From CAVVEQ01 sp963804865 (lineage in GTDB: Bacteria; Chloroflexota; Anaerolineae; Anaerolineales; Anaerolineaceae), in contig CAWDSH010000001.1 of the NCBI GenBank assembly GCA_963804865.1, positions 1,116,001-1,180,000 of the forward strand: a stretch of 64,000 nt of DNA, read 5' to 3'. Shown here one piece after another: positions 53,882-62,954 of this stretch. A model generated the notes under the pieces. That model ran no database searches, was not told where the DNA came from, and was given only the letters and a program-made list of their open reading frames with translations. Made by a program: the position numbers and the translations under genes. How positions within the stretch are numbered: the stretch's first letter is position 1; each line of letters opens with the position of its first letter.

Positions 53882-54804
53882 AAATCGATAAGATCACTTT
53901 TCGTGCCATGGGCACACAGGTGATGGCCGCACTTGAATCCAGCTCGAAAAGCAAGGCAGCACTCCGGTGTGTACCCGCCTGGTTCGATCGTTGGGAGCGA
54001 AGCCTTAGCCGGTTTCAACCGGATAGCGAACTCAACCGGCTTAACCGCGCCAACGGCGATTCCTTCCAGGCTTCTGCAACGCTTTTCAAGGTAGTTCAAA
54101 TCAGCTTAAAGGCTGCTGCCAACAGTGATGGATTAGTGACTCCAGAGGTACTGGATTCCATGGAAGCCATCGGTTACCGGAACAGTTTTGAATCCATATC
54201 TTCCGGGAATAATCACCTGGGTGAACCCTGGACCATCAACCCGCGCCTGGAGCAAATTGACCTGGATCCATCCACGCGTACAATCCACCTGCCAAGGGGT
54301 ACACGTCTTGACCTGGGCGGCTTTGGAAAAGGTTGGGCAGTCAAGCAGGCAATGCTGCGCTTGTCGAAATTCGGCCCAGCACTCGTCGATGCAGGTGGAG
54401 ATATAGCCATCAGCAAATCGTTTTCCGATGGACAATCCTGGCTGGTGGGTGTTGATGATCCGCTTCAACCCGGGGAAACCAAATTCCTCCTTGAACTCCA
54501 AAACATGTCAGTAGCAACCTCCGGGCGTGATCGACGGCGCTGGCTGGCCGACGGGATTTGGCAGCATCACCTGATCGATCCGCGCACCAGCCGCCCAGCA
54601 GCAACAGATATCCTGACTGCCACCATACTGGCACCCGACCTTACTCTTGCAGAAATGGCTTCCAAATCTGTTCTGATCCAGGGCAGCCGGGACGGTCTCC
54701 GCTGGCTTGAAGAGCGCCCCAATCTAACCGGCGTGATGCTGCTTGAAAACGGTGAAGTGATCACAACTCCGCAATTTGAAAAATATATTTGGAGAAAACA
54801 ATAA
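53878..54804 (+). CDS. apbE: FAD:protein FMN transferase (ApbE)
   Basis: 308 residues. FRAMGTQVMAALE starts the fold; FDRWERSLSRFQPDSELNRLN is the FAD-site region; LDLGGFGKGWAVKQA is the ApbE hallmark, with LVDAGGDIAISK and TSGRDRRRW further on, and HHLIDPRTSRPA near the end. It moves FMN from FAD onto a Thr of an exported protein. It lacks an obvious signal peptide, so it may act on the cytosolic side or be exported with its partner. It overlaps the small protein gene by 4 bases and touches the next gene through TAATG. Confidence 0.92.
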   Translation: MKIDKITFRAMGTQVMAALESSSKSKAALRCVPAWFDRWERSLSRFQPDSELNRLNRANGDSFQASATLFKVVQISLKAAANSDGLVTPEVLDSMEAIGYRNSFESISSGNNHLGEPWTINPRLEQIDLDPSTRTIHLPRGTRLDLGGFGKGWAVKQAMLRLSKFGPALVDAGGDIAISKSFSDGQSWLVGVDDPLQPGETKFLLELQNMSVATSGRDRRRWLADGIWQHHLIDPRTSRPAATDILTATILAPDLTLAEMASKSVLIQGSRDGLRWLEERPNLTGVMLLENGEVITTPQFEKYIWRKQ

Positions 54805-55529
54805 TGGATAACGAAACCACTTTCAACCCTACGGTTGAGATGGAGATCCGTCCTCCGTCCTCTCTACCATTGGTTTTAATTGCAGCTGCCGCTGGATTGG
54901 CGTTCTCCGCGCTGATACTTCCCATTTGGTTGCCCGGGCTTGTTCAATCCATCATTGCCACTGATATCAAAGCGTTTTGGTATCTTTCTCGCGCGACAGC
55001 CATCGTGGGTTACCTGATGATGTGGCTTTCAATGGTCTGGGGCCTATTAATGACCAGTCGTACTGCAAGGTTGTGGCCAGGGATGCAAGTCGCGAATGAG
55101 CTCCATAAATTTATTTCCCTCCTCGGCCTCGGTTTGGGAGGGCTGCATGGCTTACTGTTATTGGGAGATAAGTATCTCAACCTGTCTTTTTTACAAATCC
55201 TGATTCCTTTTTCTGTGCAGGGATATAGACCGGTGTGGGTTGGGATTGGCCAGTTATCCCTCTACCTGGCGATTATCGTTGTGCTCAGTTTTTATCTTCG
55301 GAAGTTGATGGGCTATCGCACCTGGAGAGCTTTGCACTTCATCACTTTCCTTATGTTCATCTCCATACTGGTGCACGGGATCACCGCTGGGACAGATACG
55401 GGAACTCCCTGGATGTCCACCGTATATTGGGTATCGGGAGGTTCAGTGCTCTTTTTAATTTTCTACCGTGTTCTTTCAGTAATGGATGTTTCTCAAAAAA
55501 CAGTTCCCATTCCGCTAAAAAATACTTAA
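54804..55529 (+). CDS. Ferric-reductase-like transmembrane protein (haem b)
   Basis: 241 residues from ATG 54804, sharing one base with the ApbE stop. Six hydrophobic helices span residues 25-225. ELHKFISLLGLGLGGLHGLLLL and ALHFITFLMFISILVHGITAG hold paired His residues 14-15 apart that fit haem binding. This is the ferric reductase-like transmembrane domain without the flavin-binding tail. It should move electrons across the membrane to a flavinylated partner outside, as in other ApbE clusters (family knowledge, inference for this case). Ends the redox operon; a terminator follows. Confidence 0.88.
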   Translation: MDNETTFNPTVEMEIRPPSSLPLVLIAAAAGLAFSALILPIWLPGLVQSIIATDIKAFWYLSRATAIVGYLMMWLSMVWGLLMTSRTARLWPGMQVANELHKFISLLGLGLGGLHGLLLLGDKYLNLSFLQILIPFSVQGYRPVWVGIGQLSLYLAIIVVLSFYLRKLMGYRTWRALHFITFLMFISILVHGITAGTDTGTPWMSTVYWVSGGSVLFLIFYRVLSVMDVSQKTVPIPLKNT

Positions 55530-55530
55530 C

Positions 55531-55566
55531 AAAAAGAGAGGTGGGGAATTCCCCATCTCTCTTTTA
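55531..55566. terminator. Intrinsic terminator of the redox operon
   Basis: AAAAGAGAGGTGGGGAA / TTCCCCATCTCTCTTTT, stem of about 17 with one G-T pair. It lies right after the ferric-reductase-like stop and serves the opposing S41 gene too. Confidence 0.85.
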
Positions 55567-55584
55567 ATATTAGACCAAAAAGAA

Positions 55585-58071
55585 CTATTTTGGCGCAACA
55601 AACACGGTGTAATTGTAGGTGATCTTGCCTGCGGGGTAATCGCTAGTACCATCATTGAACTTATTCTTGAATGTCACCTCGGTTTGCAAGTGATGCTCAC
55701 CCTCCGGCCATTGATCCAGCACCATGCCGTATGAGCGGCAGAATAGATTCTTCCCGCTTGCGTCCTGTCCCTGCTGATCCACCATCGCCACTTTATCTGC
55801 CGTCATTTGAGTTCCGTTTAATGTGAATTTCAGGGCAATCTGGCTGAAATTCTGATCCAGAACGGTCTGCGAATTCGTGCACCATCCCCAGTACCACAGC
55901 AGTTTCTTTGATTCGGGCAACGGGATGGTATAGGTGTAGGTTTCACCAGGGATAACTGTGTTGGCATAACTTTCCCGCGCAACAAATTCAAGCGGCTCCA
56001 CCGATCCGGTGTTGACCGCTGAAACAGTGCTGGCTGTCGAAAGCAGCACTGGATCGCCTGCCGGTACCACGCCTGCACCTTCTGCCAGGACCACGTACTG
56101 GATGGCTTTATCGAGGACCGGGTCGCCCCCGGATAACACCGTGGCTTCATCGATCGGGATGCGGATGGTTGGCTGGACACCGGTGCCTTCCAGGAAGATG
56201 CTGCCATCCGGCAGGGTGAAACGACCGGTAGGCACTTGCAATGAGAAACCTTCGGGCAGAACGAACTGACCACGAGCCACTTCGGCTTCAATGCCTCCGG
56301 TGGGATAGATGCCGATCACTTCCATTTCAGGTACCTGGCTGAAACCGTAGGCTTCCAGCTCGCAGGCACTGGCGCAAGCCTGGTCGACGAGCAGTGCCAT
56401 TTTCGGGAAGGAATATTGATTCAAATTAGGCAGAACCTTATCCCGCGGTCCATCCGCTTCAAACTTTCCACTCTCTTCGCTGTAGTATTCCAGCTGACCC
56501 AACGGGATCTCGCCATTATAGAGGAAGCCAGCCAATCCCAGGTTTGCACCCCCGGAATTCTGGCGCATATCGATGATCAAGCCTGCCACCGCGTTAGCCT
56601 CGAACGTCTTTAATGCACGTTCGAAAAGGCGGATGATCAGGTTGAGGTCATCGTAATTTGAATTTATTTCTACGTAACCGATCGCACCCTGGTCGGTCTG
56701 CATCACCTGGTATGTCACGGGAAGCGCGTTGTAATCAAAACCCACATAGATCGAAGTCGCCTGGAAACTGACCGTTTCCGCGATGGCAGCGATGGCGGCC
56801 TTAGTCTCATCAGTGCTTTCCGGATTGATGAATGAGAAGGTGGCTGGCGTTCCCAGCGGTGCACGCAGCAGGTAGCGGTCCTGCTGGAAATATTCGCTGT
56901 ATGAGTTTGAATGTGGTGCTGAAAAAGGCACCACTGCCCGCAGGGCTTCCAGGATCGGCTTTTCATTGAAGGTCTTCATCTCAGCACCCACCTTCATCCC
57001 GACCGCTTCCGCCGGTCCGCCTTCCACCACGAGGGTAACGATCACCCTGCCATCATCCAATTCGCGGATCGCAAAACCATATCCGCCTGCGATGGCTGTC
57101 TGGAAGATCTGATTCTCGATATCACCGCCGGACAATCCCACATGCCCATCCTTGAAAGCCAGGGTGTATTCCTTCATGGCGTAATAATATTTGACAGCGT
57201 CATTGAGCTGCTCAGCCTCCTCAACCATCGGGTAGACCCTGGCATAAACCTTGTCCCAATCCGGTTGCTTGTCCTTAACGCCATTAAAGGCATATTCCTT
57301 TTTGACAATCTCGAACATCTTTTTGAAGGCTTCTGTGTAGGATAGCGTGGAATAATCCTTCAAGGCAACATCGGAAGGCTCATAAAGCGTCAGGGAAGGC
57401 GCTTTTTCGCGAACGATCTCGAAAGATGTTTGATCAAGGTCGATCACCGACCAGCCTGCCGGGATGGCACCAACCGGGTCATCATCAGAAAAAAGTAATC
57501 CATCATTACCAAAAGCAGTGGGGAATTGCTGCTGATCATCGGGTGCCCAGACGACCAGCTTTCCGCCAATCACTTCCTGCTGGTTCTCGGTATCCACCTC
57601 GATTGAAGCCAGGTAACCCGGCCAGCCGAAGGACCGATCATCACCTTCCGAATAGGGTCCCCCGGTCAGGTTGGGTGAATACCCCACGGCGAAGATCTGT
57701 ACACCGGTATTTTCCTGGCCATTGTGATCCACATCATTGAAAGTGCCTTTGGGTTCGATGGGCAGCTGGAGAGTGTAAGTGCCTTTGTTGTTTTCGTAAT
57801 CGACAGCCATGTATCCCAGCACCTGGCCTTCCAATGGCAACTCCCATTCCATGTCGCGCAGCACGAAACCGCGCATGTCGTTGAGCGCCACCGCCTGCTC
57901 CACATAGTAGGTCTCAACAGCAAACTCGTTTGAATAAGCGAACTCGCCGGTCAGCTCAACGGGTCCTTCACCAGTCGTTGCAGATGGTGTGGCGGTCTGT
58001 GATTTACATGCCGTCAAAATAAGGGCTATCGCAACAAGTATATTGACTAATATATATCGTTTTGTTTTCAT
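55585..58071 (-). CDS. S41 (C-terminal processing) peptidase lipoprotein
   Basis: 828 residues, ATG with AAGGAGG ahead. Lipobox LILTAC gives the anchor Cys at about 22. Residues 30-220 form a beta-rich N-terminal part. A PDZ-like segment (IRELDDGRVIVTLVVEGGPAEAVGMKVG) is at about 330-370. The S41 core is AIGYVEINSNYDDLN, GLIIDMRQNSGGANLG and LLVDQACASACELEAYGF with the catalytic Ser in ACASACE, then IYPTGGIEAE and LEGTGVQPTIRI. The last 150 residues form another beta domain. It should cleave or remodel surface proteins. Standalone gene between two terminators. Confidence 0.9.
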   Translation of the reverse strand: MKTKRYILVNILVAIALILTACKSQTATPSATTGEGPVELTGEFAYSNEFAVETYYVEQAVALNDMRGFVLRDMEWELPLEGQVLGYMAVDYENNKGTYTLQLPIEPKGTFNDVDHNGQENTGVQIFAVGYSPNLTGGPYSEGDDRSFGWPGYLASIEVDTENQQEVIGGKLVVWAPDDQQQFPTAFGNDGLLFSDDDPVGAIPAGWSVIDLDQTSFEIVREKAPSLTLYEPSDVALKDYSTLSYTEAFKKMFEIVKKEYAFNGVKDKQPDWDKVYARVYPMVEEAEQLNDAVKYYYAMKEYTLAFKDGHVGLSGGDIENQIFQTAIAGGYGFAIRELDDGRVIVTLVVEGGPAEAVGMKVGAEMKTFNEKPILEALRAVVPFSAPHSNSYSEYFQQDRYLLRAPLGTPATFSFINPESTDETKAAIAAIAETVSFQATSIYVGFDYNALPVTYQVMQTDQGAIGYVEINSNYDDLNLIIRLFERALKTFEANAVAGLIIDMRQNSGGANLGLAGFLYNGEIPLGQLEYYSEESGKFEADGPRDKVLPNLNQYSFPKMALLVDQACASACELEAYGFSQVPEMEVIGIYPTGGIEAEVARGQFVLPEGFSLQVPTGRFTLPDGSIFLEGTGVQPTIRIPIDEATVLSGGDPVLDKAIQYVVLAEGAGVVPAGDPVLLSTASTVSAVNTGSVEPLEFVARESYANTVIPGETYTYTIPLPESKKLLWYWGWCTNSQTVLDQNFSQIALKFTLNGTQMTADKVAMVDQQGQDASGKNLFCRSYGMVLDQWPEGEHHLQTEVTFKNKFNDGTSDYPAGKITYNYTVFVAPK

Positions 58072-58244
58072 CAGATCCTCCTTGGAAAATCTTAAAACCA
58101 GATATCTCGATAAATGATCATGATCTCATTGTGTTGGTCCTGTCATTCGCAGAAACATACATGCGATTTTACTCCATTACGCTTCATGTGCAAACCAGAG
58201 ATAATAACCTGCCCGTAAAGATAAAATTTACCAGGAGTTATAAA

Positions 58245-58271
58245 AAGGGCAGGTTATTAAAACCTGCCCTT
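58245..58271 (-). terminator. Terminator after tRNA-Gly
   Basis: AAGGGCAGGTT, loop ATTAA, AACCTGCCCTT gives an 11-base-pair stem 4 bases after the tRNA. On the minus strand TTTTA follows. A second complementary arm (AATAACCTGCCC, 58203-58214) could compete for the stem. Confidence 0.75.
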
Positions 58272-58274
58272 AAG

Positions 58275-58346
58275 AGCGGGAGACGGGATTCGAACCCGCG
58301 GATAGTAGCTTGGAAGGCTACTGCCTTACCACTTGGCGACTCCCGC
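58275..58346 (-). tRNA. tRNA-Gly (UCC)
   Basis: 72 bases on the minus strand: acceptor GCGGGAG with CTCCCGC, T-arm GCGGG-TTCGAAT-CCCGT, anticodon TCC in loop CTTCCAA, and a D-arm GCCAAGTGGTAAGGC. Discriminator T; CCA not encoded. Confidence 0.95.
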
Positions 58347-58357
58347 ACTGCCTCCCT

Positions 58358-58386
58358 ATTATAAAGTTCCAGTGGTGGATGGTCAA
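58358..58386 (-). promoter_or_regulatory. Promoter of tRNA-Gly
   Basis: Minus strand TTGACC (58386-58381), 17 bases, TATAAT (58363-58358), ten to twelve bases before the tRNA 5' end. It is the same box pair as the glycan operon promoter. Confidence 0.7.
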
Positions 58387-58486
58387 GATTTCCAATTATT
58401 CCTGCTCAAATCATATTTTTTTTTCAGGACACTTCGTAAACCTACCAGCCTTATAATTAACTGATCGTCACATTAAGGAAAAGAAT

Positions 58487-59368
58487 ATGCATATCCTGAA
58501 ACTCCCCAGATCTCATTTCACATGGAAACTTGCCGGTGAATATGGCTTCCTGATCCTGGGCGCTTTCATCCAGGCGCTGGCCATGCGCATGTTTCTCGTG
58601 CCGGGTGAGATGGTTTCCGGTGGTATCAGCGGTGCCGCCCAGATCATCAATTCCTTCACGGCATGGCCGATTGGTTTGATGGTCTTTCTTGGCAATCTGC
58701 CCCTTTTCCTGTTGGGCTGGAGATTCCTCGGGGGCGCTCGATTCGCCATTCGCACCGCTGTGGCTGTCACGATATTCGCGCTGCTCACCGATCTTCTCGT
58801 ATATTTCATCCCACTGAAGGGGATAACGCAAGATAACGTGTTGAATAGTCTTTACGGGGGTTTGCTGCTTGGCATCGGACTGGGATTTGTTTACCGCGGT
58901 AAAGGAACCAGCGGCGGGAGCGATATCCTGGCGCGTATCCTCAATTCCCGCCTGGGGATCTCGATCTCACAAGCCTACCTGATCACAGATTCGATCGTGG
59001 TGCTTGCGAGCGGATTCGCATACGGTTGGGAAAAAGCGCTTTATGGCATGGTGGTTATATATATCGGCGGGCTGGCAGCTGAAATGATCTCAGAAGGGTC
59101 CAGCGTATTTCGCACCGCGATGATCATCACCACCCTGCCGGAAAAAGTCACCGAGCAGATCACTGATTGCCTGGAACGTGGTGTGACCGTGCTGCCCGGA
59201 ACAGGTGGCTATACCGGTGAATCGCGACCGGTGCTCTACGTGGTCATCACCCGCTCGGAGGTCAACCAGCTGAAAGCTCTTGTCCAGGAAGCCGATCCAC
59301 AGGCCTTCATGGTCATCGGCGTAGCGCATGAAGCCCTCGGTGAAGGATTCCGTCCGCTTAAAACCTGA
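58487..59368 (+). CDS. YitT family membrane protein
   Basis: 293 residues, ATG preceded by AAGGA. The N-terminal half has five to six helices with FLVPGEMVSGGISGAAQI, GLVYRGKGTSGGSDILARIL and PIGLMVFLGN, matching YitT (DUF161). The C-terminal 80 residues (VFRTAMIITTLPEKVTEQI, RGVTVLPGTGGYTGE, VLYVVITRSEVNQLKAL) are the cytoplasmic DUF2179 domain. Length is usual for the family. Function is unproved (possibly transport). Its 3' end abuts an opposing gene with no gap. Confidence 0.93.
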   Translation: MHILKLPRSHFTWKLAGEYGFLILGAFIQALAMRMFLVPGEMVSGGISGAAQIINSFTAWPIGLMVFLGNLPLFLLGWRFLGGARFAIRTAVAVTIFALLTDLLVYFIPLKGITQDNVLNSLYGGLLLGIGLGFVYRGKGTSGGSDILARILNSRLGISISQAYLITDSIVVLASGFAYGWEKALYGMVVIYIGGLAAEMISEGSSVFRTAMIITTLPEKVTEQITDCLERGVTVLPGTGGYTGESRPVLYVVITRSEVNQLKALVQEADPQAFMVIGVAHEALGEGFRPLKT

Positions 59369-59794
59369 TCATACGTTTTTGATTTTCAATTTACGGGTCA
59401 AAAGAAACGCCCCCAGAAGCAGAAGAAGTCCCCCTGCATCAAAATAAATAAACCGTTCCACCGAGCCTTCGAGGACATCCATGCCGCCAGGAAGCAGGTT
59501 GAGCAGCACCATCTCCCCCACAAGTCCTATCGTTTGCATGATCAAGGCTTCAATCAGGGAAATCCGATGCTGGATCGGATGGATCATGGCGAAAACGTAG
59601 GGCACGGTCCACATGGCAAATAGCAGTCCGATTCCCTGGATGATGGCGTTTCCAGCTATACCGCCCAGCTCAAACGACGGCGCAAAGTAAGCCGGTCTAA
59701 CCAGGAAAAGGACCGCTGCTTGCAGGTTATCGATTACCACCAGTGCGATCAGGCAGCGTGCAATCCATAGTTTTATGTGATACCTGTTTTTCAT
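59369..59794 (-). CDS. Small integral membrane protein of unknown function
   Basis: 141 residues, four predicted helices (about 8-28, 40-66, 80-102, 115-134). FELGGIAGNAIIQGIGLLFAMWTVPYVFAMIHPIQH and the basic end KLKIKNV are distinctive; I do not recognise a named family. It is tail-to-tail with yitT and lies 22 bases after the lysoplasmalogenase-like gene, so it may be the last member of the era operon. Confidence 0.7.
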   Translation of the reverse strand: MKNRYHIKLWIARCLIALVVIDNLQAAVLFLVRPAYFAPSFELGGIAGNAIIQGIGLLFAMWTVPYVFAMIHPIQHRISLIEALIMQTIGLVGEMVLLNLLPGGMDVLEGSVERFIYFDAGGLLLLLGAFLLTRKLKIKNV

Positions 59795-59816
59795 TGCATC
59801 TTGATCGAAAAGGTAT

Positions 59817-60482
59817 TTAAGGAATGTAGTGGATCAGCACACCCAGTGCGATGAAGAGCTGCCCTAAAAGATAGCTGACCATTACCAGGAGTCCACCAAA
59901 TTTGGTCGAGCGGATAAAACGCTCACGTGCCAGCAGGGAATCAGAAATATAGAAAAGTATTGCCCCCAGGCAGGTCAGCAGTCCATCCTGTAGTCCCCAT
60001 CCTGGTCGGTTAGTATTCAGCAGTGCAGAGAAAAGCATAAGGCTTATTATGATGGCGTAAAACACAAGTGGCACGCGCAATCGCCTTTGGTAGTGGTCCT
60101 TCCGCATGGCGTTCAGAATGGGTCGGAAATTTGAAAAGGCTGCCAGGATCACTGCTGCCAACAATATCCAAAAAATGACACCGAATTCAGGCAGGGTGAC
60201 ATTAAAACCCACAATATAGAAGAAATGAGCCAACGAGAAAGCAACCAGGCCAAAGATGAAATATCGGAATGAGAGCAGGAGCAGGATATCACCCAGCAGC
60301 GAGAAAACCAAACCCATGCCGAAATAAAACAGGGGTCCCTGCCATTTTCCCACCATGCTGAACCAGATGATCATGGCGATCATGGGTGCCGGTTTGGTGA
60401 TCACCCGCAGCTTCTTCCATTTTTTTGCTACCACAACCCATTCCACCACCATCAGCAGGACGATGATGCCCAGCAGATTCAT
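59817..60482 (-). CDS. YhhN-family protein (lysoplasmalogenase-like)
   Basis: 221 residues, seven or eight hydrophobic helices. KPAPMIAMIIWF, FGMGLVFSLLGDILLLL, FIFGLVAFSLAHFFYIVGF and YISDSLLARERF are the YhhN/TMEM86 signatures, including the conserved S-L-x-G-D and H residues. Family members hydrolyse lysoplasmalogen or act on related lipids in the membrane. The start overlaps the stop of era by ATGA (60479-60482). Confidence 0.85.
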   Translation of the reverse strand: MNLLGIIVLLMVVEWVVVAKKWKKLRVITKPAPMIAMIIWFSMVGKWQGPLFYFGMGLVFSLLGDILLLLSFRYFIFGLVAFSLAHFFYIVGFNVTLPEFGVIFWILLAAVILAAFSNFRPILNAMRKDHYQRRLRVPLVFYAIIISLMLFSALLNTNRPGWGLQDGLLTCLGAILFYISDSLLARERFIRSTKFGGLLVMVSYLLGQLFIALGVLIHYIP

Positions 60483-61399
60483 TTATCCTCTTTATCGCTG
60501 CGGTAGCCCAACTGCCTAAGAAAGCGGGGGTCATTGCGCCAGTTCTGAGCCACTTTGACGCGCAGGTCGAGGTAAACCTTCCCCCCGGTCATGGTTTCGA
60601 TCGATTTCCGCGCTTCCATCCCGATGTGTTTAAGCATCTCACCCCCTTTTCCAATGAGAATGCCCTTCTGTGAGTCGCGCTCCACAAAAAGTGTGGCGGC
60701 AATATAAGCCAACCCTTCTTCCCGATCTTTGTATTCGTCCAGGCCGACCGCGATGGAATGTGGAACTTCATCCCGCAATAATCGCATGGCTGCCGCGCGG
60801 ATCAAGTCGATTGCTATTTCTCGTTCATATAAATCAGTGATCTGCTCTTCTTCGAAAAACGGCTGACCTTCCGGTAATTGCGAAATGATCGTTTCGAGCA
60901 GCTCTTCCCTGCCCTCGCCGCTGGAAGCGGAAATTACTTTCAGCACGACTTCTGGCACAAGAATCGAGTATTGCTCCACTCTTTTTGGAAGCAGCTTGGG
61001 ATCCAGAAGATCGGATTTGTTTAGCGCCAGAATGACAGTTGGTAGTCTATTAAATGAATTTAGACGTCCGGCGATCAACTGGTCCTCCCTGGTTGGCGAC
61101 TCGTTGGCTGCTGCCAGCCAGAGGATCACGTCCGCATCGCTAAACGCCCCCTCTGCAACTCTATTCATATACTCACCCATGCGGTCTTCAGGCTCGTGCA
61201 AACCCGGAGTATCTACGAAAACCACCTGGGCATTTTTCGTCGTGAGGATCCCCAGCTGACGGCGACGCGTGGTCTGCGGGCGCGGCGAGATGGCTGCCAC
61301 CATTTGACCCAGGTAAGCATTCATCAACGTGGATTTGCCCACGTTCGGCTTACCGATCACGGCCACAAAGCCTGAACGGAAGGATTTGCTCTTCACCAT
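60479..61399 (-). CDS. era: GTPase Era
   Basis: 306 residues from ATG 61399 (an in-frame TTG at 61408 is weaker); no clear ribosome site. G1 VIGKPNVGKSTL, G2 SPRPQTTRRRQ, G3 VDTPGLHEPE, G4 LNKSDLL and G5-like ISASSGEG are all present. The KH domain at the end has GILIGKGGEMLKHIG and VKVAQNWRNDPRFL. It binds 16S rRNA and matures the 30S subunit in the cytoplasm. Slightly long hydrophilic tail KEDK. Confidence 0.97.
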   Translation of the reverse strand: MVKSKSFRSGFVAVIGKPNVGKSTLMNAYLGQMVAAISPRPQTTRRRQLGILTTKNAQVVFVDTPGLHEPEDRMGEYMNRVAEGAFSDADVILWLAAANESPTREDQLIAGRLNSFNRLPTVILALNKSDLLDPKLLPKRVEQYSILVPEVVLKVISASSGEGREELLETIISQLPEGQPFFEEEQITDLYEREIAIDLIRAAAMRLLRDEVPHSIAVGLDEYKDREEGLAYIAATLFVERDSQKGILIGKGGEMLKHIGMEARKSIETMTGGKVYLDLRVKVAQNWRNDPRFLRQLGYRSDKEDK

Positions 61400-61430
61400 A
61401 TTATTCAATTTTATACCTAGAGTGGATTTC

Positions 61431-62343
61431 TTAAACTATTGGCTCGCGCTGCTTTTTAAGCGTCTCGATGATCTTTTCGGCGGAATTGACCAGTAAGACA
61501 CCCGCCACGATCATTAAGCCACCCACCAGCAGCAACCAGCTTACCTTTTCATGCAGGAAGATCACCCCCACGATGACACCCACCAGCGGCATCAGGTAAC
61601 CCACCATCGAGGTGCGCGTGGAGCCCACAGAATTGAGCAGTGAATAATACAACCAGGTTGCGACTGCAGTGTTCAACAATCCCAGGCTGACCAGCCCGAA
61701 CCAGGTGATAGCCAGGTTGGGCAGCTCGAATTCAGGATCGATGATCAGCGCAGCCGGCAAAACGAAGATAAACGCAGCGGTCAATTGCCCGAATGCCTGT
61801 GCGTTGGATTCCAATCCCTTGGTTTTTAACCGCCCGAATATGTTGGAAGCACCGTAACTTGCGGTTGCGATCAGCATGGCAATGACACCCAGATGGGCAT
61901 TAGCTGTTACTCCATCGAGGTTTTCAAGGCTTAATACGACCACGCCGCCAAAGCCCAACACCACTCCGAAGAACTTCAACCAGGTCATTTTCTCATCCGG
62001 CAGGAAGATGGCAGCAAAAATGAATGTCCATAGCGCCACCGTACCATTAAGCACGGAAGCTATTCCCGATGAAATGAACAGCTCGCTCCAGGAGATCAGG
62101 AAAAAGGGTACTGCCACATTGAAAAGATCCAAGGAAGGCAAATACTCCGATCCAGCGTTTTTCAAGAGGGATCTTTCCTTTTTGCAGCAGGATGATCCCG
62201 GTGATCCCCAGGACAGCAAAGAAAACACGAAAGGTAACCAGCACGAACGGGCTCACGTCGGCTACCGCAATCTTTATCCACATGAATGAAGAGCCCCAGA
62301 TCAAACCCAATATGATGAAATTCAACCAGTCGCGAGATTTCAT
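61431..62343 (-). CDS. DMT/EamA-family transporter, one frameshift near 62124
   Basis: ATG 62343 (an in-frame TTG precedes it). N-terminal frame: FIILGLIWGSSFMWIKIAV, VLVTFRVFFAVLGI; then an extra base in the A/T run at 62122-62125 moves to NVAVPFFLISWSELFISSGIASVLNG in the other frame. The rest has PDEKMTWLKFFGVVLGFGGVVVL, TAAFIFVLPAALII, GSTRTSMVGYLMPLVGVIVG and IVAGVLLVN. Joined it is about 304 residues with ten helices in two EamA halves, normal for this exporter superfamily. Substrate unknown. Confidence 0.85.
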
Positions 62344-62435
62344 AATCAAGAATTCTTTTCCAAAAGATTGGTCAGTTATATCACTAATTTATTTCCGCGG
62401 GTATGTACTGCTTTAATATGGTTGCATCCGAATGT

Positions 62436-62954
62436 TTATGACCTTGTTTCCAATTCAAGCAGCCAGGTTTTTGTTTCGATCCCGTTTGGACCGCCATACC
62501 CGTGCAATTTTCCATCGCTGCCAATCACCCTGTGGCAGGGGATCAACAGCGGCAGCGGGTTACTAGCGTTGGCTCCCCCGGCAGCACGAACTGCTTTTGG
62601 GAATCCGGCTCGTTTTGCCAGCTCAGCGTAGGTGATCGTTTTACCATACGGAATTACCAGGCAGGCTTTCCTTACGTTTGTTTGAAATGGTGTCATCCCG
62701 CTCCAATCGATCGGGAGGGAGAAGTGGCGCAATGTTCCACTAAGGTATGCCAGAATCTCTTTCTTTGCTGTCAATAACACTGAACTTGGATAGGATTCAA
62801 TATCGTCAATCAGTTTGTATCGACCGATGCCAATTTGCGGGTACGCCTGAAACAACCCTTCGATGGTCCCATAGTTGATGTATTTCATCCCTGCCGGGCT
62901 GACTGCCAGGCTGATCGGACCAAGCGGTGTATCGCGGATCTCGTAAATTTCCAT
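62436..62954 (-). CDS. ogt: Methylated-DNA-protein cysteine methyltransferase (Ogt)
   Basis: 172 residues. The active-site Cys is in LPLLIPCHRVIGSDGKLHGYGGP; VIPYGKTITYAELAKRAGFPKAVRAAGGAN is the DNA-contact part. The N-terminal ribonuclease-like domain is present but short. It removes O6-methyl from guanine by suicide transfer. Starts on the base after the stop of the ABC-2 permease gene (TAG at 62955-62957), so it is read through from that operon. Confidence 0.95.
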   Translation of the reverse strand: MEIYEIRDTPLGPISLAVSPAGMKYINYGTIEGLFQAYPQIGIGRYKLIDDIESYPSSVLLTAKKEILAYLSGTLRHFSLPIDWSGMTPFQTNVRKACLVIPYGKTITYAELAKRAGFPKAVRAAGGANASNPLPLLIPCHRVIGSDGKLHGYGGPNGIETKTWLLELETRS

